Below, one piece after another: positions 34,054-37,706 of a DNA stretch of 37,706 bases. Origin of the DNA: an uncultured Calothrix sp. (GTDB lineage Bacteria > Cyanobacteriota > Cyanobacteriia > Cyanobacteriales > Nostocaceae); assembly GCA_937973965.1 (NCBI GenBank), contig CALJJQ010000069.1:1-37706 (forward strand). Direction: 5' to 3'. How positions within the stretch are numbered: position 1 is the first letter of the stretch; each line of letters starts with the position of its first letter. Made by a program: the position numbers and the translations under genes. Below the pieces are notes generated by a model. That model did not search any database. It worked only from the letters and a program-made list of their open reading frames with translations, and was not told where the DNA came from.

Positions 34054-34692
34054 AAAAATTTATTTATTAATCTGGTTTGTGGACAATCAGCGCGTCGGTA
34101 GCTTCAAACCTAAATCAAAGTCTCTTTTGGGCAATCATTAGGCATGATTTTTCACCCCTAATACTGATTTTCTCTTTAGAAACGATTCATGTCCGTTATT
34201 TTTCCTTGAAGATTAAGTAAAAATTAACTTTGCTCACAACTTATACATTGGCAATTTTTGATACATTGATTTAGCCTATGGTGAGGCAAAGTGTCGTGGT
34301 TTTTACGGTAGTAATTAAACCTAATCACAAATGACATGTGGATCGCGATCGCTATTTTTGTTCGATAATCTCGAATTAATCAATCCATTGATAGTGATAT
34401 GAAGAGAAAATTCAGATTCGGATTATCAGTATTACGAGGATTGTCTCGGTAACAATTAAATAACTACCTCCGTCAAATCGGGGTGGTAATTGTATGGAAA
34501 TAGGAATGATAAATTCCTAAATCATTGCCTCAAATTTCGTGGTTTTCAACACCCCGCAAAAACAAACAAATTAGACACCCAATATAGTTCGTAAACAAGT
34601 AGAGACGACTTGTCGGGTCGTCTCTACAGATTTGGATGAAATTTTGTGAGCTTTGGTTAAAAATTATGCTTATGCTGTGATTGGACTCAGAT
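34054..34692. other. Intergenic region between two polysaccharide genes
   Basis: 639 bp, no gene seen. The palindrome at 34599-34627 is the only clear element. It should hold the promoter of the GT4 gene. Confidence 0.55.
34599..34627. repeat. Dispersed palindrome, copy 9
   Basis: GTAGAGACGAC-TTGTCGG-GTCGTCTCTAC is a perfect 11-bp stem. Against copy 1, both arms changed together (GCG/CGC to GAC/GTC). Confidence 0.8.
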
Positions 34693-35694
34693 TTAAACAG
34701 CACCGCTATTTTTATTAAATAAAATTGTGATAGTTCTGAGGATCAGTTTTAAATCATAAACAAGAGTCCAGTTTTGCTGATATTGCAAATCTAGACGGAT
34801 TACATCCTCAAAACTACGAATACTGGAACGACCACTGACTTGCCATTCTCCGGTCATACCGGGTTTGACATCAAGTCTTTGCCATTCTGGAACTTCGTAA
34901 CTCGAAACCTCATCGGGGGTCGGGGGACGGGTTCCCACCAAACTCATTTCACCAATAAGTACATTCCAGAATTGGGGTAGTTCATCTAAACTGGTGCGAC
35001 GTAAAAATCGACCCACACGGGTGACACGGGGGTCATTATCGATTTTAAAAAATGCCCCTTTCACTTGGTTTTGAGCAATTAACTCAGCCTTTTTGGCTTC
35101 TGCATCAACGCACATGGAACGAAACTTCCACATCCGAAATTGCTTACCCATCCACCCACAGCGAGTTTGTCCAAACAAAATTGGACCGGGGTCATCTAGA
35201 TAAATAGCGATCGCGATGGGAATAAATAAAATTCCCGTAATCACTAGGCCGACGATTGCACCAACAATATCAATTATCCTTTTCATCCAGGATTTAATCG
35301 ATGGGTGGGTCTCTGGTAAGACCTCATCCAACTTTTGACTGGTAACTGGGAGTTTCTCCAAGTTCGTTTCTATGGGTAAAACCCCATCTAAACCTGTCAA
35401 CTTTAACACTGCCATTACCTGGGGAGTGGTATCAAATAGCGTAAATTCGACTTGTTTTGTTTGAGCAGTTCGATAGGAACTGATTAACGCACCAAGTCCA
35501 CTACTATCCATGAATGTTGTTTGAGTAAATGCGATCGCCACACGTTTGAGGGACTCATTTGTCAAAATCAAGTCTTGACAAGTCTGCTTAAACGCTACTG
35601 CTTCAATGACACTCAAACGAACAGGTACTTGGACAATAGCTGTGTCGTTAGTAAAAGTAATGGGGAAATCAGCCTCTTTCGGTTGGCTTGTCAT
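34693..35694 (-). CDS. STAS domain-sugar transferase fusion
   Basis: 333 aa from ATG 35694; a GTG at 35763 would add 23 residues. Residues about 10-105 form a STAS (anti-sigma-antagonist) domain with VAIAFTQTTFMDSSGLGALIS; the DSSGLG serines (64-65) are where such domains are phosphorylated. One membrane helix follows (about 142-168), then a bacterial sugar transferase domain: DDPGPILFGQTRCGWMGKQFRMWKFRSM, RRTSLDELPQFWNVLIGEMSLVGTRPPTPDE, VKPGMTGEWQVSGRS. It should put the first sugar phosphate on undecaprenyl phosphate. STAS suggests control by a kinase/phosphatase switch; that is inference. Confidence 0.9.
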   Translation of the reverse strand: MTSQPKEADFPITFTNDTAIVQVPVRLSVIEAVAFKQTCQDLILTNESLKRVAIAFTQTTFMDSSGLGALISSYRTAQTKQVEFTLFDTTPQVMAVLKLTGLDGVLPIETNLEKLPVTSQKLDEVLPETHPSIKSWMKRIIDIVGAIVGLVITGILFIPIAIAIYLDDPGPILFGQTRCGWMGKQFRMWKFRSMCVDAEAKKAELIAQNQVKGAFFKIDNDPRVTRVGRFLRRTSLDELPQFWNVLIGEMSLVGTRPPTPDEVSSYEVPEWQRLDVKPGMTGEWQVSGRSSIRSFEDVIRLDLQYQQNWTLVYDLKLILRTITILFNKNSGAV

Positions 35695-35949
35695 GGGACT
35701 TTGCACGTTAGTTGATCTTGTATAAAATTCTCCACCCTGTGATGATTTTGTTCTCACGAACACCTTAACCCCATCCGGTCATTGATGAAACCAGAAATTG
35801 ACGCAAGTCATAATTTAATGGCAAATATGTATCAGCACCCTCCACAATAGAACATAGAAGATAATTTAGGTCGCAATTAGTCACCTAAATCCCCTGTTCA
35901 TCAAATCCACACAAAACCATTACGGTTTCAACATAATTGTTACCATTTC

Positions 35950-36747
35950 ATGACTTTGCCAACTCAAGTGACACCGACAGCACACCTGATTGAAGTTTTT
36001 TCCGCAATTCAAGGGGAAGGGCTAAATGTAGGCACGCGGCAAATCTTTATCAGATTTGCCCGGTGTGATTTACGCTGTCATTTTTGTGATAGCGCCCACA
36101 CCTGGGAAACACCCCCTACATGCCGAATCGAACAAACTCCAGGGATGCGTAATTTTGAAACACACTCGAATCCAGTGCCTCTACCTATATTAACTAAATG
36201 GGTCTCGCGGCAAAATATACCTGACCTTCATGATAGTATCTCGATTACTGGCGGAGAACCACTCCTTTCATCATCTTTTCTACAGCATTTTTTACCAGAA
36301 ATTCGGGCTATCACTGGTTTACCGATTTACTTGGAGACGGGTGGTCATCGTCCCCAACAATTAAAAATGCTTATATCTTACCTGGATTTGGTGGGAATGG
36401 ATATTAAGCTACCTAGTGTGAGTGGGGAAACCCGTTGGCAACAACATCGGGAATTTATGCAAATTTGCGATCAAGCTCATGTGCAGGTATTTGTGAAAAT
36501 TATCATTTCCGCGACCACCGACTTTGATGAATTAATTTATGCTGGTGAATTAGTGCAACAGGTAAACCCCACCATACCGATTTTTTTACAACCCGTGACA
36601 CCATTACCATCGATCCCCATGGATACAATGACTCCACAAACCGAACCTTCACCAACTCAAGTTCTTCAATGGCAGGCAATGTTAAAGAAAATTGTCAAGG
36701 ATGTGCGGGTGGTTCCCCAAACTCACAAAATGCTGAATCAGTTGTGA
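35950..36747 (+). CDS. queE: 7-carboxy-7-deazaguanine synthase QueE
   Basis: 265 aa radical-SAM enzyme that contracts CPH4 to 7-carboxy-7-deazaguanine in queuosine/7-deazapurine synthesis. Seen: SAIQGEGLNVGTRQIFIRFARCDLRCHFCD (Cys39, 43, 46 bind the 4Fe-4S/SAM), ISITGGEPLL, LETGG and VGMDIKLPS. The insert between 50 and 90 is typical of the cyanobacterial form. ATG start. Divergent from the STAS-sugar transferase gene. With queG it marks a queuosine pathway in this genome. Confidence 0.92.
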   Translation: MTLPTQVTPTAHLIEVFSAIQGEGLNVGTRQIFIRFARCDLRCHFCDSAHTWETPPTCRIEQTPGMRNFETHSNPVPLPILTKWVSRQNIPDLHDSISITGGEPLLSSSFLQHFLPEIRAITGLPIYLETGGHRPQQLKMLISYLDLVGMDIKLPSVSGETRWQQHREFMQICDQAHVQVFVKIIISATTDFDELIYAGELVQQVNPTIPIFLQPVTPLPSIPMDTMTPQTEPSPTQVLQWQAMLKKIVKDVRVVPQTHKMLNQL

Positions 36748-36837
36748 AGAATACTCAGTGAAAAGTGAGTCCCCGTTCCCATAAAGAAGGGTGCAGGGTG
36801 GTTTGATACCATGAGAGAAAATATTTCAGAGGTTTGA

Positions 36838-37706
36838 TTATTACCACTTTCTTCCGGTTTATTTGCGGAAGTGCAAACGAATGGGATTGGGGTGGGAGGT
36901 GATATTGAAGTTGTGACTAATCGCTTGGGGATGAGTGACAAAGGTCAGATTTCTGCTGCTAGTTTTGCCCAAGGAAATATGGGAAATATTTTGATTCGTG
37001 CAAACCAAATTAATATGCGGGGGGAATATACCCTAATTTCCAATCAGATTTCTTCCAATGCAGTCGGTAATTCCGGTGTGATTCGCATTGATACACAAAG
37101 TTTAAACCTGCAAGCTGGTGGGTTCATTACCTCAGCAACCTTGGGTCAGGGAAATGCAGGTAATTTAATCATGAATGCAGATACCATTTCCATGCAGGGA
37201 GAATTAACTTTTATTACTTCCTCTGTGGGAACGACTGGAAAAGCTAACGGTGGTGATCTGCAAATTACAGCGAATCAGCTAAACCTCCTGAATGGAGCAT
37301 ATATCAGCACTTCCAGCCTTGGTAACGGTCAAGCTGGTACTATTTTGCTCAATGGGAAAAATCAAGTTCGGTTAGAAGGCGATCGCTCCCGAATTACCGT
37401 GGAAAGTCGTAGCCAAAGTCTTGCTGGCAATATCCAAATTAGCACCCCCTCACTACAGCTATTCGACAATTCACTCATCTCTGCTGAAAGCCTTTCCCAA
37501 GATGGTGGGAATATGACTATCGATAATGCTAATTTCGTTTTACTACGACAGGGTAGTCAAATTTCTGCTACTGCTGGGGAGGGGGGAAACGGTGGTAATA
37601 TCAATATTCAAGCCAAAGCGATCGCGGCTATTCCCAGAGAAAATAGCGATATCCGTGCGAATGCTGTACGTGGTCGCGGAGGTAATGTGAATATCACCAC
37701 TAAAGC
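36838..37706 (+). pseudogene. Large exoprotein (filamentous haemagglutinin-like), 5' end missing
   Basis: The frame is open from the TGA at 36835-36837 to the window end (about 289 codons, no stop). It encodes a beta-helix repeat of the TpsA type: SSGLFAEVQTNGIGVGGDIEV, GQISAASFAQGNMGNILIRA, GEYTLISNQISSNAVGNSG, GGNMTIDNANFVLL, GGNGGNINIQAKAIAAIP, GRGGNVNITT. About 25-residue units with G-N-I/V strands are repeated throughout. No signal peptide, secretion (TPS) domain or start precedes it, since queE ends only 90 bp upstream. So the N-terminal part has been lost, and it is probably a fragment left by deletion or rearrangement. The 3' extent is unknown. Confidence 0.8.

Overview
This window looks like chromosomal DNA of a filamentous, probably heterocyst-forming (Nostocales-type) cyanobacterium. 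The evidence is the many HIP1 octamers (GCGATCGC), the short tandem CTACTCCC-type repeats between genes, dispersed palindromes of the AGACGCG...CGCGTCT type, and cyanobacterial or plastid-lineage proteins (a CGLD27-like protein, a protein resembling the OCP C-terminal domain, an orphan HerA-like ATPase). Everything here was read by eye; no database search was run.

Layout: 1-150 is the end of a broken IS5-type transposase. A cobalamin riboswitch (about 283-412) precedes a cobalamin-biosynthesis cluster, cobG, cobH/cbiC and cobI/cbiL (498-3521). After a repeat-bearing gap come a small unknown protein, a truncated Uma2-family gene and a family 2 glycosyltransferase (4017-5824). Next are an aldo/keto reductase and a divergent TetR regulator / MDR oxidoreductase pair that share two 15-bp palindromic operators (6265-9217). 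A minus-strand membrane/stress cluster follows (9713-13654): an unknown helical protein, an SSS-like transporter, a DUF2905 protein, a PsiE-like protein and a double PRC-barrel protein.

The 1.45-kb gap 13655-15106 has no protein gene but is rich in structure. It holds a hairpin-rich block, two dispersed repeats and, most notably, two related small-RNA-like units on the minus strand. One carries CUCCUCACAC, 10 of the 11 nt of the Yfr1 core, so the pair reads as a tandem Yfr1 duplication. Then come a GH3 beta-N-acetylhexosaminidase, a second truncated Uma2 gene, a HerA-like ATPase, a glutathione S-transferase-like protein and a secreted fasciclin-domain protein (15107-21437).

The region 21523-25124 (minus) is a compact cluster of sufE, an alpha/beta hydrolase, a COG0523/CobW GTPase and a WD40 protein. 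It is followed by an NTF2-like protein, a nuclease-like pseudogene, a secreted repeat protein, queG plus a HAD phosphatase, tRNA-Pro(CGG), initiator tRNA-Met, a type II asparaginase, a CGLD27-like protein with rsfS, and two exopolysaccharide-type genes (a GT4 glycosyltransferase and a STAS-sugar transferase fusion). The window ends with queE and the interior of a large haemagglutinin-like exoprotein without a start.

Two steps of queuosine synthesis (queE and queG) lie 8 kb apart. The intergenic DNA carries several families of small repeats: MITE-like elements with terminal inverted repeats, palindromes with compensatory stem changes, and a 150-bp repeat in inverted orientation. Gene remnants (transposase, two Uma2 halves, a PD-(D/E)XK-like fragment, an unidentified fragment and the exoprotein fragment) show active gene decay between otherwise intact housekeeping genes.
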